A DNA stretch of 64,000 nt from Burkholderia sp. Ax-1719 (GCF_011753055.1 NZ_VWWJ01000006.1:186001-250000), one strand, 5' to 3'. Positions 1 to 8,692 are shown, numbered from the stretch's first letter. Notes: a model not told the origin generated them from the letters alone. Translations and numbers: made by a program.

Positions 1-2
1 TG

Positions 3-149
3 ATGATCGGGCTGGGCGCGGTATCGATTTCCTCGTCAATTTACGTGATCGTCGATCTCGACACGCCGTTTACCGGGCAGATCGTGATTCCCAGCGATTC
101 GATGCGCGATGCGCTCGTGCATATGAATCAGCCCGCCGACGTGCGCTAG
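3..149 (+). CDS. C-terminal end of a membrane protein (DUF4239/bestrophin-like), partial
   Basis: The frame is open from the left edge to a TAG at 147-149, so only the last 48 or so residues are present and the true start lies upstream. The piece has a hydrophobic stretch (ISSSIYVIVDLDTPFTG) followed by IVIPSDSMRDALVHM. The combination 'hydrophobic segment, D-DTPF-G, I-I-S, LRxAL' is what I know from the C-terminus of DUF4239 membrane proteins. That family has no firm biochemical role. Assignment is from a short fragment only and could be wrong. The next gene starts 39 bp downstream and has its own ribosome binding site. Confidence 0.5.
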   Translation: MIGLGAVSISSSIYVIVDLDTPFTGQIVIPSDSMRDALVHMNQPADVR

Positions 150-188
150 ACTCGCGCCTGATCTAGAGGACGAACAAGGAGGTGCCCG

Positions 189-707
189 ATGCATCGCAAG
201 ACACTCAACGCGTCGCGGCTTCAGGACGAAGTGAAGCGCCGACTGCAGCGCTTGCAGGAAGTGGTCGAGGATGGCGTGAAGATCGTCGTGCCGCGCCCGC
301 AGGCGCAGGACCCCGATCGCACCGGCTGCAACTGGACGATGCGCCATTTCGGCAATGCGGCGGGTTTTGAAGCGGCTATCGCGGGTGTGCTCGCCCAGGT
401 GCAGCGCGAGTACAACCTTGCTGCCGCGGAAGCGGGCGAGGAGGGGGGCGAGCGCGAAGAGGGTGGCGAGGGTGGAGAGGGTGGAGCGGAGCCGCCGGCG
501 CGTGCGGGCGATCCATTCGGCGGCACGCATAAGTCCGCGAGCGCGAATCCGTTCGGCGCATCCACACCCAGGGCAAAGACAAATCCCTTCGGCGGCGATG
601 CGCCCGCGAAAGCGGGCGATCCGTTCGGCGCTTTCGACGCGTCCAGCGACCAGGACGCGAAAGAAGAAACGCCGGGCAAGCGCCCGGCGAATCCGTTTGG
701 TGACTGA
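189..707 (+). CDS. Hypothetical protein with C-terminal NPFG/DPFG repeats
   Basis: 172 residues, starting at an ATG with AAGGAGG about 8 bases upstream. Residues 1-75 look folded: a basic helix-rich start (LQDEVKRRLQRLQEVVEDG) and a second conserved-looking block (TGCNWTMRHFG). Residues 76-100 are almost pure Gly/Glu. The rest is low complexity carrying five copies of [D/N]PFG, at about residues 110, 121, 132, 144 and 168. No signal peptide or membrane segment is visible. Function unknown. A short folded domain with a disordered motif-bearing tail suggests a protein-protein linker, but that is inference. Confidence 0.75.
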   Translation: MHRKTLNASRLQDEVKRRLQRLQEVVEDGVKIVVPRPQAQDPDRTGCNWTMRHFGNAAGFEAAIAGVLAQVQREYNLAAAEAGEEGGEREEGGEGGEGGAEPPARAGDPFGGTHKSASANPFGASTPRAKTNPFGGDAPAKAGDPFGAFDASSDQDAKEETPGKRPANPFGD

Positions 708-751
708 CTGATCGGCGGGCGTGGCGTCAGGCCACGCATGCCCCGCGACGA

Positions 752-2257
752 TCAGCTTTCTTCTGCCGTCTTGCGCGGGCGACGCGGGCGAGCCGGCGTT
801 TTTCTTGCCGCTTTCTTCTTCGGCGCGTCGGCTACCGTTTCGGGCGTAGCTTCGGCAACCGGTTCTGGCTGGGCCGCTACCTCGACGTCGAACGGGGCTG
901 CATCAGCCTGAGCGACATCCTTCGCGGGCTTCGCAGCCTTTTTTCGCGCGGGGCTCTTGCGTGCAGCCGTCTTGCGCGCGCGGCGTGCCGGCGCGGCAGT
1001 CTCGAACAGCGGCAGGGCGGACTCGTGCGAGAGCGGTTGCGGCTCCTCGTCGATGAAGAGATCGTCATGCAATTGCGCCGAATGCGCGTGAGCCGCCTCG
1101 GTTTCCTGCAACGACTCGATATCGAAGATTTCCTGCGTCTGCACGACTTCCTGCGATTCGTGCGATTCCTGCGCTTCGTGTGCTGCCTCGTGCTTCGACT
1201 CCTGCTGCGGCTGGCGTGCTTCGCGCGCGCCATCCTTCGCATTGCCGCGGCCATTGCGGCGGCCCTTGCGGCGCGAGCGCGTATCGTCCTGACGCGGCGC
1301 GGCGGTGTCTTCCGCAACCGGCGTGGCGACGGCTTCAGGCGCGCTTGCCGCGCTGGTCGCGACATCGGCGGCCACGCTCTCGGGTTGGCTCGTGCGCGTC
1401 ACGAACGTGCCGGATTTGTCGTCGCGGCCCACTTCCAGCAGCCCGCGCGCCTGCGCTTCTTCCAGCAGGTTGCCGAAGGCGCGGAAGCCGTAGCGCGCCT
1501 CGTTGAAATCGGGGCGGCGGCGCTTGATCGCGCTCTTGAGCACCGAGGCCCAGATCTTGCCGCTGTCGCCACGCTCGTAGCCGAGGGCATCGAGCGTTTC
1601 CACCACCATCGTGATCGCCTTGAGCTTGCGTTCCTCGCCGCGGTCTTCGGCGCTGTCGCCCTTTTGCTGGCGCTCGTCGCCGTCCTTGCGTTTGGCGTTC
1701 GCGTTGCTGTCGCCGCGACCCTTGCCACGCGCCTGCTGTTCGCGGCCCGATTCACGCCCGAGTTCGCGCACCAGATCGTCGTAGAAGATGAATTCGTCGC
1801 AGTTCGCCACCAGCAGATCGGAGGTCGAATGCCGCACGCCCACGCCGATCACTTTCTTCGCGTTTTCGCGCAGCTTGGAGACGAGCGGGGAGAAGTCGGA
1901 GTCGCCGCTCACGATCACGAAAGTGTCGACGTGCGATTTGGTGTAGCAGAGGTCGAGCGCGTCCACCACGAGGCGGATGTCGGCGGAGTTCTTGCCGGAC
2001 TGACGCACGTGTGGAATTTCGATGAGTTCGAAACTCGCTTCGTGCATCGACGCCTTGAAGCCCTTGTAGCGCTCCCAGTCGCAATAGGCCTTCTTCACGA
2101 CGATGCTGCCCTTGAGCAGCAGCCGCTCGAGTACGGGCTTGATATCGAAGCGGTCGATCTTCGCGTCGCGCACGCCGAGCGCGACGTTTTCGAAGTCGCA
2201 GAAGACCGCCATGCTGACGTTTTCTTGAGGGGAGGCCATGTGATTCGATTGTTCCAT
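752..2257 (-). CDS. NYN-domain protein with OST-HTH/LOTUS domain and histone-H1-like tail
   Basis: 501 residues. Residues about 16-165 are a NYN (PIN-like, LabA/DUF88) ribonuclease-type domain. The expected acidic positions are visible: D21 and N24 in AVFCDFENV, D93 in SADIRLVVDAL, and D119 and D121 in VSGDSDFSP. After a charged linker, residues about 210-290 resemble an OST-HTH/LOTUS winged helix, a known RNA-binding module. The last 200 residues are Ala/Glu-rich, then Lys/Ala/Pro-rich (ARKTAARKSPARKKAAKP), like bacterial histone-H1-type tails. The likely role is RNA binding or cleavage in the cytoplasm. Initiation could also be at M7 or M16; no clear ribosome binding site decides this. Confidence 0.85.
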   Translation of the reverse strand: MEQSNHMASPQENVSMAVFCDFENVALGVRDAKIDRFDIKPVLERLLLKGSIVVKKAYCDWERYKGFKASMHEASFELIEIPHVRQSGKNSADIRLVVDALDLCYTKSHVDTFVIVSGDSDFSPLVSKLRENAKKVIGVGVRHSTSDLLVANCDEFIFYDDLVRELGRESGREQQARGKGRGDSNANAKRKDGDERQQKGDSAEDRGEERKLKAITMVVETLDALGYERGDSGKIWASVLKSAIKRRRPDFNEARYGFRAFGNLLEEAQARGLLEVGRDDKSGTFVTRTSQPESVAADVATSAASAPEAVATPVAEDTAAPRQDDTRSRRKGRRNGRGNAKDGAREARQPQQESKHEAAHEAQESHESQEVVQTQEIFDIESLQETEAAHAHSAQLHDDLFIDEEPQPLSHESALPLFETAAPARRARKTAARKSPARKKAAKPAKDVAQADAAPFDVEVAAQPEPVAEATPETVADAPKKKAARKTPARPRRPRKTAEES

Positions 2258-2579
2258 CTACGGTACGAATTCACATGATAGCCGGTCGCGCGGAGCCCGG
2301 CCGTGTTTCATCCATGAACTGACAGGGGGCGCAGGGTGGCAGGACGATGTCAGACCGACCGGTTGGTTGCGTGCGCAAGCATAGTTCGTTCGAACGATAT
2401 GGCGGGTATACGGGCGAAACGACCGTATTTTTCACGGATCCGTCACAGACGCTGCCTAAGCTTGCGCGGCCCATTCATGGTGCATGGCAGGCGTTTCGAA
2501 TGGGCGAAAAAAATATCGACTTGAAAGTCGAAAACGACGAACAACCCCGATAACGATTCGACAAAAACAGAGGATACCC
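2258..2579. other. Intergenic region between divergent genes; candidate operator palindromes
   Basis: This 322-bp stretch separates the NYN gene (leftward) from the phosphoesterase gene (rightward) and must hold both promoters. A perfect 12-bp palindrome, TCGTTCGAACGA, lies at 2386-2397. A 14-bp imperfect one (ACCGACCGGTTGGT) lies near 2355. A short 6-bp-stem hairpin is at 2517-2530. Open frames here are short and lack coding character. I could not assign a regulator. Confidence 0.4.
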
Positions 2580-3875
2580 ATGGCAGTTCGCTTCACCGGC
2601 AGGATCGGCGCCAGTTTCGCCGCAATCTTCGCCGCGCTCCTGTGCGCGCTTTTCGTGAGCGCATGCGGCTCGAGCGTCAACTCCACGACCGCGGGAACGA
2701 CCCAGCAGATCAAGCACGTTTTCATCATCACGCTTGAAAACGAGAACTACACCACGACGTTCAGCTCGACCACCAAGGCGCCGTATCTGGCCAACACGCT
2801 CACGGCGCAGGGCGCGCTGGTGCAGCAGTACTACGGCACGGGCCACGTGAGCCTGGACAACTATATTTCGATGATCAGCGGCCAGTCGCCCACGCTGCAG
2901 ACCGACAACGACTGCACCACCTACGAGGACTTCAACCTCACGGGCATGACGTCGGACGGCCAAGCCACCGGCACGGGCTGCGTGTATCCCGCAAGCGTGA
3001 AGACCATCGCCGACCAGCTAAAGGCCGCGAACCTCACGTGGAAGGGCTACGAAGGCGACATGGGCAACGACCCGGCGCGCGAAGCCGCGACCTGCGGCCA
3101 CCCGACGCTGGGCACCACCGACCTGACCAACACCCAGGAAGCCCCGAACGCGACCACGCCCGCAGGCGACTCGTATGCGACGCGTCACAATCCGTTCATG
3201 TACTTCCACTCGATCATCGATTCGCCGGACTGCCAGGCGAACGTGGTCAACCTGAACAACCTGACGACGGACCTCCAGCAGGTTGCGACGACGGCGAACT
3301 TCAACCTGATCACGCCGAGCACCTGCGACGACGGCCACGATTCGCCGTGCGCGAATGGCGCAACGGGCGGTCTGGTGTCGGCTGACGCCTTCCTGCAGAA
3401 GTGGGTGCCCATCATCACGGCATCGCCCGCGTTCAAGCAGGACGGTCTGCTGATCATCAACTTCGACGAAAGCAGCTACGCGTCGGTGACGATGCCGAGC
3501 ACCAGCGAAGTGGACTTCACGTTCTCGGGCGACACCTGCTGCAGCCAGCAGGAAGGCCCGAACCTGGGCACGTTCCCGCAATCGTCGGCGATGGGCACGG
3601 TGCCGGCCGCGTACCTCACGAAGCTGGGCATGACGGTGCCGGCAGGCCTCACGGGCAACATCAACCTCGTGCTGGCGAAGACCAGCTACGGCGGCGACCG
3701 CACCGGCGCCGTGATGATCTCGAAGTTCATCAAGCCGGGTACGGTGTCGACGGTGGGCTACAACCACTATTCGATGCTCAAGAGCATCGAGGACATGTTT
3801 GGCCTCGGCCACCTGGGCTACGCAGGTCAGGCGGGCCTCACGGGCTTCGGCAAGGACATCTTCACGAATCTCTAA
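2580..3875 (+). CDS. Secreted phosphoesterase (acid phosphatase/phospholipase C superfamily), probable lipoprotein
   Basis: 431 residues from the ATG at 2580, which follows AGAGGA and is the first start that opens directly into a signal peptide. The upstream in-frame extension is basic and non-conserved. The N-terminus is MAVRFTGR, then a hydrophobic core ending in FVSAC-GSS, a plausible lipobox, so the protein is probably membrane-anchored in the periplasm. The mature part opens with HVFIITLENENYTTTF, the metal-binding start of the PF04185 phosphoesterase family. Later come INFDESSY and the C-terminal GYNHYSMLKSIEDMFG. Substrate unknown. Several Cys residues, including a vicinal pair in GDTCCSQ, suggest disulfides. 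The MauG-like gene begins 26 bp downstream, so the two are probably co-transcribed. Confidence 0.85.
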   Translation: MAVRFTGRIGASFAAIFAALLCALFVSACGSSVNSTTAGTTQQIKHVFIITLENENYTTTFSSTTKAPYLANTLTAQGALVQQYYGTGHVSLDNYISMISGQSPTLQTDNDCTTYEDFNLTGMTSDGQATGTGCVYPASVKTIADQLKAANLTWKGYEGDMGNDPAREAATCGHPTLGTTDLTNTQEAPNATTPAGDSYATRHNPFMYFHSIIDSPDCQANVVNLNNLTTDLQQVATTANFNLITPSTCDDGHDSPCANGATGGLVSADAFLQKWVPIITASPAFKQDGLLIINFDESSYASVTMPSTSEVDFTFSGDTCCSQQEGPNLGTFPQSSAMGTVPAAYLTKLGMTVPAGLTGNINLVLAKTSYGGDRTGAVMISKFIKPGTVSTVGYNHYSMLKSIEDMFGLGHLGYAGQAGLTGFGKDIFTNL

Positions 3876-3901
3876 GCCGATAACCACCGAAAGCCAAGCT
3901 G

Positions 3902-5269
3902 ATGACTGTTTTCCACGCAAGTCTGGCGGCGCGTCGCGCCGTCACGACTGCGCTGGCCGCCGGCGCTACCGCGCTGGCGGCTTTTGTCGCACCGGGCATC
4001 GGTGCGGCGCAAGCGCAGTCTCATGCCGCAGCAAGCGCGGCAACCCCCGCAACCACCGCAACCGCTTCAGGCGCCACGCAACTCAGCGACACCGCCGCGC
4101 TCGGCAAGCTCATCTTCAACGATCCCGCGCTGTCCGCCTCGGGCCGCATGTCGTGCGCGAGCTGCCATAGCGCGGCGCACGCGTATGGACCGCCCAATGG
4201 CCTCGCCGCGCAGTTCGGCGGACCGGACTTACGCACGCAAGGCACGCGCGCCGTGCCGACGCTGGGTTACGTGCTCAACCGCACGCCCGTCTGGACGCAT
4301 GTGCAGGCGGCCAGCGTGTTCGAGCGCCTGACCGATGCCGATAGCCCGCCCGCCGGCGGCTTCGCATGGGACGGCCGCTTCAACAGCCTGCACGACCAGG
4401 CGCTGTTCCCGCTGTTCAGCGCGAACGAAATGGCCAACCGCGATCCCGCCGACGTAGCCGCGAAGCTCTCGCGCGCACCGTACGCAGCGCGATTCAAGCA
4501 GGTCTTCGGCGAAACGATTTTTGCTTCGAACGACACCGCGCTGCGTCAGGCGATGATGGCGGTGGAGCGCTACGAACTGGAAGACCCGAGCTTCCATCCG
4601 TACACGAGCAAATTCGACGCTTATCTCGACGGCAAGGCGCAGCTGAGCGCAAGCGAAATGCGCGGCAAGAAGCTCTTCGACGATCCGAACAGCGGCAATT
4701 GCGCGTCCTGCCATATCGACCAGGTGGGCGCGAACGGCGCGCATCCGCTCTTTACGGACTTCCAGTTCGAGGCGCTGGGCGTGCCGCGCAATCCCGAACT
4801 GCGCGCGAACCGCGATCCCCACTATTACGATGAAGGCCTGTGCGGCCCGGTGCGCACCGACAAGCTCAGCAACAAGAGCTACTGCGGCCTATTCAAGACG
4901 CCCACGCTGCGCAATACGGCCACGCGCCAGGTGTTCTTCCACAACGGACGCTTTCACACCTTGCGCGACGCGCTGCGCTTCTATGTGGAGCGCGATACCG
5001 CGCCGCAGAAGTGGTATTCGAAGGACGCACACGGCCATGTCGTGAAGTTCGACGATCTGCCGGCGACGGTGCGCGATAACGTCGACGTGCTGGACGAACC
5101 GCTCACGCGCAAGGCAGGCGGCAAGCCCGCCTGGAATGCGCGCGATATCGACGATGTGATCGCCTTCCTGAAGACACTCGACGACGGCTATCTGCCAAAG
5201 CAGCCGCAGCCGCAGCCTCAGGCGGGTAAGCCGTTCGTGAAGGTCAGTGCGCCAGCCGGGCGTTCCTGA
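3902..5269 (+). CDS. Di-haem cytochrome c peroxidase / MauG-family protein
   Basis: 455 residues with a signal peptide (hydrophobic to about residue 30, likely cleavage after AQAQS), so periplasmic. Two covalent haem motifs are present: CASCH at C85/C88/H89 and CASCH at C267/C270/H271. Their spacing fits the two-domain CcpA/MauG fold. GMxxAHGYxPP-like features of classical peroxidases are replaced by SAAHAYGPPNG, and LFSANEMANRDP supplies a candidate distal methionine. It may reduce peroxide, or oxidise a partner protein as MauG does. It lies directly after the phosphoesterase gene. Its stop codon abuts the stop of the convergent IclR gene with no gap. Confidence 0.88.
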   Translation: MTVFHASLAARRAVTTALAAGATALAAFVAPGIGAAQAQSHAAASAATPATTATASGATQLSDTAALGKLIFNDPALSASGRMSCASCHSAAHAYGPPNGLAAQFGGPDLRTQGTRAVPTLGYVLNRTPVWTHVQAASVFERLTDADSPPAGGFAWDGRFNSLHDQALFPLFSANEMANRDPADVAAKLSRAPYAARFKQVFGETIFASNDTALRQAMMAVERYELEDPSFHPYTSKFDAYLDGKAQLSASEMRGKKLFDDPNSGNCASCHIDQVGANGAHPLFTDFQFEALGVPRNPELRANRDPHYYDEGLCGPVRTDKLSNKSYCGLFKTPTLRNTATRQVFFHNGRFHTLRDALRFYVERDTAPQKWYSKDAHGHVVKFDDLPATVRDNVDVLDEPLTRKAGGKPAWNARDIDDVIAFLKTLDDGYLPKQPQPQPQAGKPFVKVSAPAGRS

Positions 5270-6136
5270 TCAGGCCGCAGGCGCAACGTAGCCGAGCAAG
5301 GCACTCGCAGCAAGCGCTTCGTTGCGTACAGACCGGCCGATCGCGCCCTCGGGCGACGGGTCGAAACCCCCCGTCGCGCCGAGCGCCGTGAGCACGGCGC
5401 AAATCTTGCCGCTGTAATCGAAGAGCGGGGCGGAGACCGCGCTAATCCCTTTTAGATAGGTATCCTTGATACTGACGCAGCCTTGCGCCTGTGCCTGCGC
5501 CTGCACGTCGCGGCGCAGTGCGCCAACAGGATCGTGCGCGTCGCGCGCTTCCAGCAGCGCGCGCAGATCGGGCGCGGCGTGCGCGAAGTCTTCCCGCGCC
5601 ATCTCCAGCGTGCGGCGGTCGTCCAGCAGGCCGAGAAACGTGCGGCCCGTCGACGACCAGAGCAGCGACATCACCGACCCGACGCGCGCATTCACCGTCA
5701 CCGGCAGGCCCGATTCCTCGAAGCGCACGATGGTCGGCCCCTTGTTGCCCATCACCGCGACGAAGGACGTCACTTCGAGCAATTCGCGCAGCCGCGCGAG
5801 CGCGGGCTCGGCCACGCGGACCGGATCGGCCTGACGCATCGCGGCCACGCCAATCATCATCGCTTCGGTGCCCAGCCGGTATTGCTGCGTGGCGCTGTCC
5901 TGCGCAACCAGGCCTTCTTCGATCAGGCTCACCAGATAACGGTGCACCTTAGCCGGGCTTTCGCCTACCTGCGCGGCCAGACCCGACAGACTCGCGCGGC
6001 CGCCCATGCGCGCCAGCCCCTTGAGTACGGCCATGCCGGTCTGCGCGGACTGCACGCGTTGACGTCGTTCGCGCGGGGTGACCGCGATTCCGGATCCGGA
6101 CGTTTCGGAAACTGTCCCTGATATCTCTTTTTTCAT
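5270..6136 (-). CDS. IclR-family transcriptional regulator
   Basis: 288 residues. Residues about 30-90 form an N-terminal winged helix (GMAVLKGLARMGGRASLSGL, SPAKVHRYLVSLIEEGL). The C-terminal IclR effector domain follows, with TSFVAVMGNKGPTIVRFEE and SVMSLLWSSTGRTFLG. It is divergent from the P450-reductase gene with 128 bp between the two starts. Since IclR proteins usually control an adjacent catabolic operon through palindromes in the shared intergenic region, it probably regulates the P450 and transporter genes in response to a pathway compound. The inducer cannot be read from the sequence. Confidence 0.92.
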   Translation of the reverse strand: MKKEISGTVSETSGSGIAVTPRERRQRVQSAQTGMAVLKGLARMGGRASLSGLAAQVGESPAKVHRYLVSLIEEGLVAQDSATQQYRLGTEAMMIGVAAMRQADPVRVAEPALARLRELLEVTSFVAVMGNKGPTIVRFEESGLPVTVNARVGSVMSLLWSSTGRTFLGLLDDRRTLEMAREDFAHAAPDLRALLEARDAHDPVGALRRDVQAQAQAQGCVSIKDTYLKGISAVSAPLFDYSGKICAVLTALGATGGFDPSPEGAIGRSVRNEALAASALLGYVAPAA

Positions 6137-6207
6137 ATGGCGATTCTAGAGGCGCGACCACGTTGCCCGCGTGACCGTATGTTTCGAGGTTAACCACTAT
6201 CTCTGAA

Positions 6208-6235
6208 TTACGCAATGCGTACTAGAGTTACGCAA
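6208..6235. promoter_or_regulatory. Candidate IclR operator between the divergent regulator and P450 genes
   Basis: TTACGCAA occurs at 6208-6215 and again at 6228-6235, exactly 20 bp apart (about two helical turns). The first copy is also half of a perfect 6+1+6 inverted repeat, TACGCA-A-TGCGTA, at 6209-6221. Position between two divergent starts and the symmetric structure fit a regulator binding site. Binding by the neighbouring IclR protein is inference. Confidence 0.5.
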
Positions 6236-6264
6236 ATCGAAAATGCAATGCAGGAGACGGTGGC

Positions 6265-8622
6265 ATGAGCGCAACGACTTCCCAACCCACGGCGGCGGGG
6301 CGCTGTCCTTTTCCGCATTCTTTGCCCGCTTCGGCAGAGGCGGCATCGGCGGCGCAGGCGCGCTGCCCGGTCAGCGCGAACGCGGCGGCCTTCGATCCGT
6401 TCAGCGACGGCTATCAGCAGGATCCGCCCGAATACGTGCGCTGGGCGCGCGAGCAGGAGCCGGTGTTCTATAGCCCGCAACTGGGCTACTGGGTCGTCAC
6501 GCGCTACGACGACATCAAGGCCGTGTTCCGCGACAACCTCACGTTCTCGCCTTCCATTGCGCTCGAAAAGATCACGCCCACCGGCCCGGAGGCCAATGCG
6601 GTGCTGGCGTCCTACGGCTACGCGATGAACCGCACGCTGGTCAACGAAGACGAGCCCGCGCATATGCCGCGGCGGCGCGTGTTGATGGAGCCGTTCACGC
6701 CGGAACATCTCAAGCACCACGAACCGATGGTGCGCCGCCTCACACGCGAGTACGTCGACCGTTTCATCGACGATGGGCGCGCCGATCTGGTCGACCAGAT
6801 GCTGTGGGAAGTGCCGCTCACCGTCGCGCTGCATTTTCTCGGCGTGCCTGAAGAGGACATGGATCTGCTGCGCCAGTATTCGATCGCGCACACGGTCAAT
6901 ACGTGGGGGCGTCCGCGTCCGGAGGAGCAGGTGGCCGTGGCCCACGCCGTGGGCAACTTCTGGCAGTTCGCGGGCAAGGTGCTCGACAAGATGCGCGAGA
7001 ATCCCGACGGCCCCGGCTGGATGCAGTACGGCATTCGCAAGCAGAAGACCCATCCCGAGGTGGTCACGGATTCGTATCTGCATTCGATGATGATGGCCGG
7101 CATCGTCGCCGCGCACGAAACCACGGCCAACGCCACCGCCAACGCAATGAAGCTGCTGCTCCAGCATCCGCACGCGTGGCGCGAGATGTGCGACGATCCC
7201 AGCCTGATTCCCAATGCGGTGGAGGAGTGCCTGCGCCACAACGGCTCGGTGGCCGCGTGGCGGCGTCTTGCCACCAGGGACGTGTGCATTGGCGGCATCG
7301 ATATTCCGGCGGGCGCGAAGCTGCTGATCGTGACGTCCTCGGCGAATCACGACGAGCGCCATTTCGCCGATGCCGATCTGTTCGATATCCGTCGCGACAA
7401 TGCCAGCGATCACGTCACGTTCGGCTATGGATCGCATCAGTGCATGGGCAAGAACCTTGCGCGCATGGAGATGCAGATCTTCCTTGAGGAATTCACGCGC
7501 CGCTTGCCGCATATGCGTCTGGCCGATCAGACTTTCAGCTACGTACCGAATACATCGTTTCGGGGTCCGGAGCATCTTTGGGTGGAGTGGGATGTCAGCC
7601 GCAATCCCGAGCGCGCGCAGCCCGCGTTGCTCCAGGCGCAAGTGCCGGTGCGCATCGGCGAGCCGTCTGCGCACGCGTTGAGCCGACCGGTGGTGGTCGA
7701 GCGCGTTGAAGCGGCGGCAGACGGCATCGTGCGCCTGCGTCTGGTGCCGCCCGCGGGCGGCGCGCTGCCGCGCTGGGCGCCGGGCGCGCACATCGACGTA
7801 GAGTGCGGCGAAACGGGGCTGTCGCGCCAATACTCGCTGTGCGGCGATCCCGCCGATGCCGGCGCATTCGAAATCGCCGTGCTGCGCGAAACGCCAAGCC
7901 GCGGCGGTTCCGCGTGGATGCACGACACGCTGCGCGCAGGCATGCGCCTGAAAATCCGCGGTCCGCGCAATCATTTTCGCCTCGACGAAGAAGGGCGGCG
8001 CGCAATCTTTATCGCGGGCGGCATCGGCATTACGCCGGTCAGCGCGATGGCGCGCCGTGCGCGTGAACTTGGCATCGATTACGAACTGCATTACAGCGGC
8101 CGCTCGCGCACGAGCATGGCGTTTATCGACGAACTCGCTCGACTGCATGGCGCGCGTCTGCACCTGCACATTTCCGAAGAGGGCACGCGTCACGACTTCG
8201 GCGCGCTGCAAGTGGATGCACATACGCGCGTTTATGCGTGCGGTCCGGCACGTATGCTCGACGCCTTGCAAACGGCCAGCGCCGTGTGGCCCGAAGATGC
8301 ATTGCGCGTGGAGCACTTCGCGGCGAGCGTCGGCAAGCTCGATCCCGCCAACGAACACGCTTTCGAAGTCGAACTCAAGGATTCAGGGCTGGTGCTCAGC
8401 GTCGCGCCGGACCAGACCGTGCTCGACGCGCTGCGCCGCGCCAATATCGACGTGCAGAGCGATTGCGAAGAGGGCTTGTGCGGCTCGTGCGAAGTGCGCG
8501 TGCTGGCGGGAGACGTCGATCATCGCGACGTGGTGCTCACGCGTGCCGAGCGCGAGACGCAGTCGCGCATGATGACGTGCTGCTCGCGGGCGAAGGGTGC
8601 ACGTCTGGTGCTGGAACTGTAG
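6265..8622 (+). CDS. Self-sufficient cytochrome P450 fused to a phthalate-dioxygenase-type reductase (CYP116B-like)
   Basis: 785 residues, a natural fusion. Residues about 1-445 are a P450: I-helix AGIVAAHETT (E285, T286), K-helix ExxR at E321/R324 (ECLR), and haem loop FGYGSHQCMG with the thiolate ligand C393. Residues about 470-690 are an FMN/NAD(P)H reductase with the flavin motif RQYSLCGDP and the nucleotide motif GGIGITP. Residues about 695-785 are a plant-type 2Fe-2S ferredoxin with ligands C734, C739, C742 and C772. This order (haem, FMN, NADH, Fe-S) is the P450RhF/CYP116B class, which needs no separate redox partner. Cytosolic. Substrate unknown; the AAHS-type transporter next door and the IclR regulator point to an aromatic or related organic acid. 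Confidence 0.95.
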   Translation: MSATTSQPTAAGRCPFPHSLPASAEAASAAQARCPVSANAAAFDPFSDGYQQDPPEYVRWAREQEPVFYSPQLGYWVVTRYDDIKAVFRDNLTFSPSIALEKITPTGPEANAVLASYGYAMNRTLVNEDEPAHMPRRRVLMEPFTPEHLKHHEPMVRRLTREYVDRFIDDGRADLVDQMLWEVPLTVALHFLGVPEEDMDLLRQYSIAHTVNTWGRPRPEEQVAVAHAVGNFWQFAGKVLDKMRENPDGPGWMQYGIRKQKTHPEVVTDSYLHSMMMAGIVAAHETTANATANAMKLLLQHPHAWREMCDDPSLIPNAVEECLRHNGSVAAWRRLATRDVCIGGIDIPAGAKLLIVTSSANHDERHFADADLFDIRRDNASDHVTFGYGSHQCMGKNLARMEMQIFLEEFTRRLPHMRLADQTFSYVPNTSFRGPEHLWVEWDVSRNPERAQPALLQAQVPVRIGEPSAHALSRPVVVERVEAAADGIVRLRLVPPAGGALPRWAPGAHIDVECGETGLSRQYSLCGDPADAGAFEIAVLRETPSRGGSAWMHDTLRAGMRLKIRGPRNHFRLDEEGRRAIFIAGGIGITPVSAMARRARELGIDYELHYSGRSRTSMAFIDELARLHGARLHLHISEEGTRHDFGALQVDAHTRVYACGPARMLDALQTASAVWPEDALRVEHFAASVGKLDPANEHAFEVELKDSGLVLSVAPDQTVLDALRRANIDVQSDCEEGLCGSCEVRVLAGDVDHRDVVLTRAERETQSRMMTCCSRAKGARLVLEL

Positions 8623-8651
8623 CGGGACCGGCAACCGGCGCATGTTGCGTA

Positions 8652-8692
8652 TTGGAACGTTATCGGAACGTTCTTGGAACCCTGTTGGAACC
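8652..8692. repeat. Four GGAAC elements phased at exactly 11 bp
   Basis: GGAAC starts at 8654, 8665, 8676 and 8687, each 11 bp after the last. All but the second are preceded by TT, the second by TC, and the downstream bases drift. The array sits in the 115-bp gap between the P450-reductase stop and the transporter start, followed by an A/T-rich run. One-turn spacing puts all four copies on the same DNA face, as in a regulator array or bent DNA. Confidence 0.6.

Noticed and set aside
221..739. Open frames opposite the NPFG-repeat gene
   Set aside because: They are shadows caused by high GC; the plus-strand gene has a ribosome binding site and repeats in frame.
1025..2278. 417-codon frame opposite the NYN gene
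   Set aside because: The minus frame has clear NYN motifs; the plus frame is Arg/Leu/Ala-rich with no domain.
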